Made by a program: the position numbers and the translations under genes. Shown one piece after another: positions 1-6,556 of a stretch of DNA of 6,822 nucleotides. The notes under the pieces were generated by a model. That model did not search any database, was not told where the DNA came from, and worked only from the letters and a program-made list of their open reading frames with translations. Each line of letters starts with the position of its first letter. The first letter of the stretch is position 1. Source of the stretch: an uncultured Saprospiraceae bacterium (GTDB lineage: Bacteria; Bacteroidota; Bacteroidia; Chitinophagales; Saprospiraceae); assembly GCA_938033975.1 (NCBI GenBank), contig CALHKJ010000191.1:1-6822 (forward strand), in the 5' to 3' direction.

Positions 1-1
1 T

Positions 2-48
2 AATGATTTTTGGGTTATAGTCATGACTCAACTTTTTAAAGAATCATT
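2..48. repeat. Imperfect inverted repeat with a palindromic core upstream of folC
   Basis: The outer arms are AATGATT-TTT (2-11) and AAA-g-AATCATT (38-48), which pair with one bulged base. A shorter inner pair, GTT (14-16) with AAC (30-32), flanks the perfect 10-bp palindrome AGTCATGACT (19-28). The element could be a regulator-binding dyad or the hairpin of a gene ending left of the window. There is no T-run directly after the right arm, so it is not a standard intrinsic terminator. Such A+T-rich symmetry can arise by chance, so the functional call is weak even though the symmetry itself is plainly there. Confidence 0.3.
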
Positions 49-75
49 CCTATAATACATATAAGATATATATAA

Positions 76-107
76 TTTCTATAACATGCAATAGAGGAAT
101 AAGTTTA
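76..107 (+). promoter_or_regulatory. Candidate Bacteroidota-type promoter for folC-ubiX
   Basis: TTTC (76-79) and TAAGTTTA (100-107) are 20 nt apart. The Bacteroidota primary-sigma consensus is TTTG at -33 and TAnnTTTG at -7, spaced 19-21 nt, so each element misses only its final G. Transcription would begin near 114, a short distance before the folC start. The region is A+T-rich and also contains TATAAT-like words at 51-56 and 71-76, so chance matches are likely. Confidence 0.25.
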
Positions 108-132
108 TAACTTAATACATTTCCCTTTATTG

Positions 133-1449
133 ATGAGCTATGTTATCATGGTGACAAAACATAAAAAGAAAATCGCAAGCTATAAAGACACGCTAGACTA
201 TCTATATAGTCAGCTGCCAATGTTTCAAAAGACAGGGGTTATTGCATCAAAGATTGATCTAAGAAAAATTATATCTCTTTGCAATTGGCTTAAAAATCCT
301 CAGAAACAACTAGTCACTATCCACATCGCAGGGACTAATGGCAAAGGGAGTATTTCACATTTCCTAGCTGCAATTTTATCTATGCATGGACTTAAGGTTG
401 GTCTTTATACCTCTCCTCACTACAAGGATTTTAGAGAAAGAATCAAAATTGATGGCAAATTGGTTTCAAAATCGTTTGTCAAAAAGTTTGTTCATCGGTA
501 TCGCACTGAATATACTGATAAAACAAAACCTTCATTTTTCGAATTGACAGTCGCCATGGCTTTTGAAGCTTTTCGCCAAGAGCATTGCGATATTGCCATT
601 ATCGAAACAGGCTTGGGTGGCAAACTTGATTCTACCAATATTATTGAGCCTGTCCTTTCTATTATCAGCAACATAAGTTTTGATCATCAACAATTTCTAG
701 GCAATACCCTGAAGAAAATTGCTACTGCCAAAGCTGGAATTATTAAAAACAATACTCCAGTTATCATAGGTGAATACCAAAAGGAGGTTTGGCCAGTCTT
801 CGAGCATACAGCTAAAAAGAAAAATGCAAAAATTTATAGAGCTGATCGTTTGATAAAACTTGATCCAGCTAACACTTCCGTAAATGTTACTCGGCGTACA
901 GAAAACTACAAGCTTAAATTTGATTGGCTTGCAGAATATCAATTAAAAAACTTGCGCACCAGCTTAGCTTCAATTCATTTACTTGATAAGATTCTGAAGA
1001 ACTTCGATTACGATCCAAAGAAAGTTAGGACAAAGCTCCCTGCTCAATTACAAGCATGGAGTTATATGGGACGAATGCAAGTACTTCAGTCAAGGCCCAA
1101 AGTTGTTATTGACAGTGCACACAATGTAGCTGGCATAATGGAATGGAAGAAAATGATCGATCGAGAAAAATATAATCAACTTCATATTGTTATAGGAGTC
1201 GTTAAAGACAAAGATCTCTCAAAAATATTGACCTATCTTCCCATAAATGCAAAGTATTACTTTGTGCAAGCAAAAATCCCTAGAGCTCTAAAAAAGGAAA
1301 CTTTACAAGAATCTGCCAGTAGCTATAATCTGCATGGTAAATGCTATAAATCTGTAGCCATTGGTCTCTCAGCTGCAAAGCGTTCAGCATCTGACAAAGA
1401 TCTCATATCTGTAATTGGCAGTATCTTTGTCCTAGCAGAAATAGTCTAA
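133..1449 (+). CDS. folC: Bifunctional folylpolyglutamate synthase / dihydrofolate synthase (FolC)
   Basis: FolC adds L-glutamate to dihydropteroate (dihydrofolate synthase) and then to reduced folates (polyglutamylation), using ATP in the cytoplasm. Residues below count from the TTG at 130. The Mur-ligase-type ATPase domain has the P-loop GTNGKGS (68-74), TSPH (94-97), the metal-site segment IIETGLGG with E159, DSTN (167-170), FDH with H186, and KAGIIK (201-206), whose lysine corresponds to the carbamylated lysine of Mur-type ligases. The linker GRMQVL (314-319) leads to the C-terminal domain with the DSAHN motif (328-332). The length, close to 440 residues, is normal for the family. Family homology begins near YKDTLDYLYSQLP (from residue 18), so TTG 130, ATG 133 and ATG 148 are all possible starts; I chose ATG 133 because a TTG directly before an ATG is unlikely. 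There is no Shine-Dalgarno sequence to decide. ubiX follows 33 nt later on the same strand. Confidence 0.95.
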   Translation: MSYVIMVTKHKKKIASYKDTLDYLYSQLPMFQKTGVIASKIDLRKIISLCNWLKNPQKQLVTIHIAGTNGKGSISHFLAAILSMHGLKVGLYTSPHYKDFRERIKIDGKLVSKSFVKKFVHRYRTEYTDKTKPSFFELTVAMAFEAFRQEHCDIAIIETGLGGKLDSTNIIEPVLSIISNISFDHQQFLGNTLKKIATAKAGIIKNNTPVIIGEYQKEVWPVFEHTAKKKNAKIYRADRLIKLDPANTSVNVTRRTENYKLKFDWLAEYQLKNLRTSLASIHLLDKILKNFDYDPKKVRTKLPAQLQAWSYMGRMQVLQSRPKVVIDSAHNVAGIMEWKKMIDREKYNQLHIVIGVVKDKDLSKILTYLPINAKYYFVQAKIPRALKKETLQESASSYNLHGKCYKSVAIGLSAAKRSASDKDLISVIGSIFVLAEIV

Positions 1450-1482
1450 CAACATTTTACTCAATTTTCTGTTCTACTTAAC

Positions 1483-2034
1483 ATGAAGAAAATCGTTTTT
1501 GCTATTGCTGGATCCAGTGGATCAATTTACGCCAAAAGGCTTGCAGACAAACTTGCCAAGTACAAGGACATAGAGGTGGGCGTGGTAATGAGCGAAAATG
1601 CAATCGTAAATTGGGAAATTGAAATAGGTAAATTCGATAAAGAAAGCTTTCCATTCAAGATTTATGGAAAACGAGATTTCTATGCTCCTTTTGCGTCTGG
1701 CTCTGCCGGATACACCTATATGGTTGTCATTCCCTGCTCGATGGGAATTCTAGGAAGAATTGCACATGGTGTTTCTGACGATTTGATGACCCGAGCCGCA
1801 GATGTTATTCTTAAAGAACAAAGAAAATTAATCCTAGTAGCTAGAGAAACTCCCTTTAGCTTAATCCATATCGAAAACATGAAATTGCTTGCTCAAGCAG
1901 GTGCCTTAATTTTACCCGCAGTCCCCTCTTTCTATTCCAAGCCACAAACTATTGAAGAATTAGTTGACACCGTAGTCGACAGAGTAATCGATCATTTAGA
2001 CCTAGATCAAGATACCTACCGATGGAGCGAATAG
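1483..2034 (+). CDS. ubiX: Flavin prenyltransferase, UbiX/Pad1 family
   Basis: UbiX joins a dimethylallyl group to FMN to give prenylated FMN, the cofactor of UbiD-type reversible decarboxylases; it normally forms a dodecamer. The 183-residue protein is a single flavoprotein domain. Visible motifs are the N-terminal GSSG (10-13, the usual GASG), PCSM (84-87), RAADVILKE (104-112), RETP (121-124), PSFY ending at Y151, and R167. By my alignment from memory to Pseudomonas aeruginosa UbiX, R104, K111, R121, E122, Y151 and R167 match R122, K129, R139, E140, Y169 and R185 at a constant offset of 18. The C-terminal YRWSE puts W181 where W200 lies. The active site therefore looks intact. The ATG at 1483 starts right at the conserved first beta strand. 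No ubiD is present here, so the pathway served (menaquinone or aromatic-acid decarboxylation) cannot be told. The gene is probably co-transcribed with folC. Confidence 0.94.
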   Translation: MKKIVFAIAGSSGSIYAKRLADKLAKYKDIEVGVVMSENAIVNWEIEIGKFDKESFPFKIYGKRDFYAPFASGSAGYTYMVVIPCSMGILGRIAHGVSDDLMTRAADVILKEQRKLILVARETPFSLIHIENMKLLAQAGALILPAVPSFYSKPQTIEELVDTVVDRVIDHLDLDQDTYRWSE

Positions 2035-2079
2035 TCTTTCCTCTCCAGTCTTAAGTCTTTCGTCTATCTTTTGTCTCTA
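2035..2079. other. Convergent ubiX/priA intergenic gap, pyrimidine-rich with GTCT repeats
   Basis: This 45-nt gap separates two convergent stop codons. Its plus strand is almost all C and T, and GTCT recurs at 2034, 2048, 2055, 2062 and 2073. The middle three copies form a degenerate 7-nt tandem repeat. The only hairpin I find is TGGAG (2023-2027) with CTCCA (2043-2047), which has a 15-nt loop and no clean T-run. How transcription ends here is not evident. Confidence 0.5.
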
Positions 2080-4530
2080 TCACGGATCCACATCAATAAT
2101 CACCCTCACAGATTTCATTGTTTTATCCTGCTTGATTTCTTGCAGACAGAAATGAAGTATTTCTTTGATTTTCTTAATTGCCGTCCCATCTCTTTCCATT
2201 TTAATCATGATTTGTTCAATAAACATACCCCTTAGTCTTGCCACACCTGGTTGTGTTGGTCCCAATACCCGTTTGCCAAGTTTCCTTTTCAATAAGGTAG
2301 CTAAGACCTTCGCTGTTTCTCTTACCGTAACAGGAGTCTTATGCTTTAAAGTAAGTGAAATCAATCGATAGTATGGTGGATACACAAAGGCATTTCGTTC
2401 ATGCAGCTCCCTTTTGTAAAACTTTGTGATATTATTGGTGACTGTTTCTGTTATCACATCATGACCTGGGCTGAAGGTCTGCAATATTACCTTACCTTGT
2501 TTTTTTCTTCTTCCTGCTCGCCCCGCTACTTGTGTAAACAACTGAAAGGCTCTTTCACTTGCTCGGAAATCTGGGAAGAACAAACTTTTATCTGCATTGA
2601 GTATTCCGACCAATGAAATATTTTCAAAGTCTAATCCTTTGGTTATCATCTGTGTGCCTACCAAAACATCAATCTTCTTCAATTCAAAATCACTAAGAAT
2701 TCTTTCATAACTTGATTTGGTCTTGGTGGTATCATAATCCATTCTTGCAATATTTGCCGCTGGCAACATCGATTGCAATTCATCTTCAATCTTCTCTGTA
2801 CCAAATCCTAATTTAGATAATTTGTGATTGCCACAATCAGGGCAACTACTAGGTAGATTTTCACGATGACTACAGTAGTGACATCTAATTTCTTGAAAAT
2901 ATTGGTGCACTGTAAGTGTCAAATCACAGTTGGGACAATCTGCATTCCAACCACATTTATTACATCTCAAAGTAGGAGCATATCCTCTTCTATTTTGAAA
3001 CAAAAGTACTTGTTCGCCATTTGCTAAGGCGGCAGTAATTCCATCCATTAACTCTTTGCTAAAGTTGGCTCTTACCTCTCCAGCCTCATAGGATTTTCTT
3101 AAATCTACAATTTCAATTTCAGGCAATACAGCATCCCCATGACGCTTTAATAATTTTACCAATCCAAATTTTCCATTTAGTGCGTTGAGGTAGGTTTCCA
3201 GTGATGGCGTCGCAGAGCCTAGTAATACTTTTGCACCATAAGTTTTGGATAAGTAGATCGCAGTATCTCGTGCATTGTATCTTGGTGCTGGATCATTTTG
3301 CTTATAAGATGGATCATGTTCTTCATCTATAATGATTAAGCCTAGATCTTTATAAGGTAGAAATAAAGACGACCTTGCTCCCATAAAAATAGCCTTCGAC
3401 CCCTTTGCCATATGATACAATTCAACACGATCGTTGTTGTTCATTCTACTGTGATACAAACCAATTTGATCTCCAAATACTTTTTGGAGTCTTTGAATCA
3501 ACTGAGTAGTTAATGCAATTTCTGGAACTAAATATAAAATCTGTTTCCCTTGTTGTAATTGCTCAATTATCAACTCAATATAGATCCTGGTTTTTCCACT
3601 ACCTGTGATTCCATAGAGTAGGACGTGATCCCTTTCGGTAAATATGTCTCGGATCTCTTTGACTGCTACTTCTTGATCTGGAGATAGTGGGCTAGGTTTG
3701 ATTTGATCACCTGTGTAGGATTTCAATCTAGAAACTTCTCTTCTTTCGATATTAATAAAACCCTTCTTCTCCAAAGCCTTTATCACTGATTGGTTTGTTC
3801 CAGTAATCTCGTAAAGCGTTTTTTTATCTATCCAATCCTCAGATGATTCTGAGATCATGTTTTCCAAAGCCAATAATACATCGGATTGCTTCTGTGATCT
3901 GCCGCATGCTGCGATAGCTTGTTCAAAGCCTTCTTGGGATTTTAAACTGTCATCAAATGAGATGAAGTCTGAAGTCTTCACCTTATACTTTGCAATTAAC
4001 TCTTCTTCAATTTGAATGATACCCTTGTCAATCAAACTCCTGATGTGCGGATAGACAGTTTTTTGCTGTATGATTTCTTGAACCTTATCGATGCTCAAGT
4101 CTTTCTGAATGGAGACAGCTTCTGCTATCAGAAATTCTTTATCAGGAAGCGCGTCGATATGATGAAGATAGTTATCAGTAGCTTGGAGGATTGTCTCACT
4201 ATTCAATTTTAGACCTGAAGGCAAAACCATATTCATGACCTCCCCAATGGTGCAACAATAATAAGAAGCCATCCAATTCCATACCTTTAATTGCTTAGCA
4301 TCAACAATAGGCTCAAAGTCAAGAATACTGATTACCTCTTTTATTCCTGTCATTCCTGCAGGAGCTTCATCTAATATAGTGTGCACCAATCCAGCGTACA
4401 GTTTTCTCCTGAGAGGTACTTCTACTCTGATTCCGATTTGGATGTTAGAGGCGAGTTCTTCAGAAACCTTGTAGGTTGTTTCCAAAGGAATCGCTAAGGG
4501 TAGTATTACATTGATATAAATCTCTGACAC
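2080..4530 (-). CDS. priA: Primosomal protein N', replication-restart 3'-5' DNA helicase PriA
   Basis: PriA recognises stalled forks and D-loops and reloads the replicative helicase; it is an SF2 helicase acting on the nucleoid. At 816 residues it is longer than the E. coli protein (about 730). In order: an N-terminal 3'-end DNA-binding domain (about 1-105, VEVPLRRKLYAGLV), a winged-helix region (about 115-270), helicase lobe 1 with Walker A GITGSGKT (307-314), DEEH (402-405) and GSATPS (438-443), then lobe 2. Lobe 2 carries the PriA zinc insert with four cysteine pairs (C523/526, C532/535, C550/553, C563/566). It also has motif V GTQMITKGLDF (625-635) and motif VI QVAGRAGR (667-674). The C-terminal domain is about 700-816. 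All ATPase and zinc residues are present. The start is GTG: the codons before it read TAA TCA ACA, and no ATG lies upstream in frame. It follows the EEP gene by 51 nt on the same strand and converges with ubiX. Confidence 0.97.
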   Translation of the reverse strand: MSEIYINVILPLAIPLETTYKVSEELASNIQIGIRVEVPLRRKLYAGLVHTILDEAPAGMTGIKEVISILDFEPIVDAKQLKVWNWMASYYCCTIGEVMNMVLPSGLKLNSETILQATDNYLHHIDALPDKEFLIAEAVSIQKDLSIDKVQEIIQQKTVYPHIRSLIDKGIIQIEEELIAKYKVKTSDFISFDDSLKSQEGFEQAIAACGRSQKQSDVLLALENMISESSEDWIDKKTLYEITGTNQSVIKALEKKGFINIERREVSRLKSYTGDQIKPSPLSPDQEVAVKEIRDIFTERDHVLLYGITGSGKTRIYIELIIEQLQQGKQILYLVPEIALTTQLIQRLQKVFGDQIGLYHSRMNNNDRVELYHMAKGSKAIFMGARSSLFLPYKDLGLIIIDEEHDPSYKQNDPAPRYNARDTAIYLSKTYGAKVLLGSATPSLETYLNALNGKFGLVKLLKRHGDAVLPEIEIVDLRKSYEAGEVRANFSKELMDGITAALANGEQVLLFQNRRGYAPTLRCNKCGWNADCPNCDLTLTVHQYFQEIRCHYCSHRENLPSSCPDCGNHKLSKLGFGTEKIEDELQSMLPAANIARMDYDTTKTKSSYERILSDFELKKIDVLVGTQMITKGLDFENISLVGILNADKSLFFPDFRASERAFQLFTQVAGRAGRRKKQGKVILQTFSPGHDVITETVTNNITKFYKRELHERNAFVYPPYYRLISLTLKHKTPVTVRETAKVLATLLKRKLGKRVLGPTQPGVARLRGMFIEQIMIKMERDGTAIKKIKEILHFCLQEIKQDKTMKSVRVIIDVDP

Positions 4531-4581
4531 TGTTGATTAACAAATGAATTGAGCAGAAAGATATTAATTATTAGTGGATCT

Positions 4582-5604
4582 TTATTTTTCTAAGCTAAGA
4601 TTGGCTCTAACAGGGTAGTGATCAGAAAAATTCACCTTATTTATCTCATGATTGAGTACCTGAAAGTTCTTGTCTGGAATAATGTAATCGATCCTTAAGA
4701 ATGGGTAGGTATCCCCAAAAGTGACACCAAGACCTTTTCCCTTCTCTCTAAATGTGTCCTTTCTATTCTTTGTTATTAATCGATATACATAAGATTGTGG
4801 TACATCATTTAGATCACCAGCCATGATGACAGGATGAGGTGATTTTCTAACATGAGCCATTAAGACGTCTAATTGTTGTTTTCTTTTGACTGCATGACTT
4901 GTATAAGACCTCAGGATTCCTTTAAATCCATTCCAAGTTTCTTCATTGAGTTCAACCTCTTCAAGTAATGCATCTGTTTGCTTACTGATCAAGTTTGAAC
5001 TTAAATGGTAACTATAGACTCTTACTACTCCAGATGGGAATTTAATATCTGCCCAAACGGCTTCTCCAGTATTGCCACCAATTTTTAAAACACCTTTTTG
5101 ATTAATTGGATGATCAGTAAAAATGGCAAGACCAAAAATACTGCCTACGTAATTTAACTTGGGAAATATTTTGTGTAGCAAGGTCTCATCTGTTCTCCCT
5201 TTTTCTTGAAAGCAAAAAACATCAATATCTCTTTGACTGTTCTGAAAAAAATCAGTCATTTCATTAATAGTCTTTTTATCAGATGATTTAATATGCAGAC
5301 CTCTTACATTGTAAGTCATTAATCTAATGGTATCCTCCGCAGTAGATTCGGAATTCCCCATTTGCATAAGCCCTCCAAGTGAAGACCATCCTATCACCAA
5401 AACCAAAATGGAAAAGAAGGAATATCTAAACTGCTTAAAAACCCAATATAAAGCAAAGAGTATATTGATAAACACTAGAATCGGAAAGAATAAGCCAAAC
5501 AATGAGATGTACTCAAAGTGCTCAGGGTTAATCCAACGAGATAGGTAAGCGCCTAGCAGTGCTAAGCCAAAACAAATATTAAAGAAGTATAAAATTTTTT
5601 GCAC
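4582..5604 (-). CDS. Membrane-anchored endonuclease/exonuclease/phosphatase (EEP) family protein
   Basis: This 340-residue protein has an N-terminal membrane part and an EEP (DNase I-like) hydrolase domain. Hydrophobic stretches at about 4-21, 33-57 and 62-80 suggest three membrane segments. The hydrolase part starts near residue 92. Catalytic-type motifs are TYNVRG with N99, FQE with E134, YHL with H200, GDLND with D264 and N266, RIDYI with D306, and SDHYPV with D328 and H329. These are the metal-binding and acid-base residues of the fold, so it should be active. The fold covers nucleases, phosphodiesterases, sphingomyelinases and phosphoinositide phosphatases, and nothing here selects among them. 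With an odd number of segments the domain could face either side of the membrane. The start is GTG overlapping the rhomboid stop by one base (TAGTG). An in-frame TAA at 5614-5616 rules out a longer protein, and the next Met (M80) would remove the membrane part. Coupled translation with the rhomboid gene is likely. Confidence 0.88.
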   Translation of the reverse strand: MQKILYFFNICFGLALLGAYLSRWINPEHFEYISLFGLFFPILVFINILFALYWVFKQFRYSFFSILVLVIGWSSLGGLMQMGNSESTAEDTIRLMTYNVRGLHIKSSDKKTINEMTDFFQNSQRDIDVFCFQEKGRTDETLLHKIFPKLNYVGSIFGLAIFTDHPINQKGVLKIGGNTGEAVWADIKFPSGVVRVYSYHLSSNLISKQTDALLEEVELNEETWNGFKGILRSYTSHAVKRKQQLDVLMAHVRKSPHPVIMAGDLNDVPQSYVYRLITKNRKDTFREKGKGLGVTFGDTYPFLRIDYIIPDKNFQVLNHEINKVNFSDHYPVRANLSLEK

Positions 5605-6518
5605 TATTCTTTTTTACTGGCTCGAGAAAGAAAATCTTTTTCCTCATCGCTCAGGTTGTCAAAGCCTTTGTCATTTATCTTATCAAGAATAGTGTCCAAT
5701 CTTTGTTGGAAACTCTCACTCTCTGAGATTTCCATTTCTCTACGACTAGACTCTTTCCCTTTGTGATAAACAACTGACATGGCAGCTTTTTTGGTCGGTG
5801 CTGGTTTTATTGGTTCTTGGCGATTATTTATATAATCGAATAGTTTTTGTAATCCGCTTGTGAGATCTTGGCCATTGTGCAAACGCGAGACATATATAAT
5901 CCCAAATAAGGCTCCACCAAGGTGTGCAAAATGCCCTCCTGTATTAACGGTTCCTGCAGTTCCAATTAGATCCATAAAAAGCATTGCCACAGCAATCCAT
6001 TTCAGTTTTACTGGACCTATCAACAAAAGATGTAAATGATAATCTGGTGATACCATGGCGGCCGTAAGTAACATGCACATGACAGCAGCAGATGCTCCCA
6101 TGGCCATCGATCCACCACCTGAACCAGGCAAAAGAAACTCAAAACCTATATAAAATATTCCTCCAGCTAATCCTCCTAATATATAAAGAGGTAACATGCG
6201 CTCATCTCCAAGGAAATCTCCTACTATACGACCAAACCAATACAACAATAACATATTCCATATCAGGTGCCAAGCCCCTTCATGAAGAAACATATGGGTC
6301 ACCCAACTCCAGAAATAAATGTACACTTTTGGTGCATCACCATGGAGTGATAATACCTCTATCATTTTGTCGTAAATGGTTCTTACATCCCCGAAAGAGG
6401 TAAAAACCATGACCATTTTGATGAATACAAATACCGCTATGTTTACAAGAATAATCCTTGTAAGCATATTTCCAGATTGAAACTGGAGCTTTATATCATC
6501 TTTTATAGAAGTAAACAT
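5604..6518 (-). CDS. Rhomboid family intramembrane serine protease with a C-terminal cytoplasmic tail
   Basis: Rhomboids cleave membrane-protein substrates within or near a transmembrane helix, using a Ser-His dyad in the inner membrane. The 304-residue protein has a first membrane segment at about 20-40, then HMFLHEGAWHLIWN, whose H79, H84 and N88 match H145, H150 and N154 of E. coli GlpG. The catalytic serine is S143 in MGASAAV and the catalytic histidine is H199 in HFAHLGG. Six membrane segments are likely. The motif is GASA rather than the classic GxSG, a variant I recall from other Bacteroidota rhomboids, so activity is expected but not certain. Residues 212-304 form a charged tail with a Pro/Lys-rich linker and a small helical end (about 270-304, ILDKINDKGFDNLSDEEK) that resembles the conserved tail of many Bacteroidota rhomboids (a DUF6576-like domain, from memory). 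The start is ATG at 6518. A second rhomboid gene lies 38 nt upstream, and the EEP gene overlaps the stop by one base. Confidence 0.93.
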   Translation of the reverse strand: MFTSIKDDIKLQFQSGNMLTRIILVNIAVFVFIKMVMVFTSFGDVRTIYDKMIEVLSLHGDAPKVYIYFWSWVTHMFLHEGAWHLIWNMLLLYWFGRIVGDFLGDERMLPLYILGGLAGGIFYIGFEFLLPGSGGGSMAMGASAAVMCMLLTAAMVSPDYHLHLLLIGPVKLKWIAVAMLFMDLIGTAGTVNTGGHFAHLGGALFGIIYVSRLHNGQDLTSGLQKLFDYINNRQEPIKPAPTKKAAMSVVYHKGKESSRREMEISESESFQQRLDTILDKINDKGFDNLSDEEKDFLSRASKKE

Positions 6519-6556
6519 ATTATATTAAATGCGAATATATAACTCTTTGATTTGGT

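Noticed and set aside
492..942. Two minus-strand open frames inside folC (492-674, 697-942)
   Set aside because: They are opposite conserved FolC motifs (E159, DSTN, H186, KAGIIK) and have no coding character of their own.
1450..1482. A terminator or promoter between folC and ubiX
   Set aside because: The 33 nt contain no inverted repeat and no -33/-7 pair that I can see, so co-transcription is simpler.
2165..2616. Two short plus-strand open frames opposite priA (2165-2371 and 2401-2616)
   Set aside because: They lie wholly antisense to conserved PriA C-terminal and helicase regions and show no recognisable domain.
4012..4212. A plus-strand open frame opposite the PriA N-terminal third
   Set aside because: It is antisense to a continuous PriA reading frame and shows no domain.
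4556..4563. TATCTTTC on the minus strand upstream of priA as a -7 element
   Set aside because: It is one mismatch from TAnnTTTG, but the positions where -33 should lie read AAAT or AATA. An own promoter for priA is possible but unsupported.
5327..5548. A plus-strand open frame opposite the EEP membrane segments
   Set aside because: It is antisense to the EEP gene and its translation has no recognisable features.
6092..6403. A 103-codon plus-strand open frame
   Set aside because: It is antisense to the catalytic core of the complete rhomboid gene and its translation resembles no family.
6532..6539. TATATTCG on the minus strand between the rhomboids as a -7 element
   Set aside because: It is one mismatch from TAnnTTTG, but there is no TTTG-like -33 at 19-21 nt. 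Close gene spacing favours read-through.
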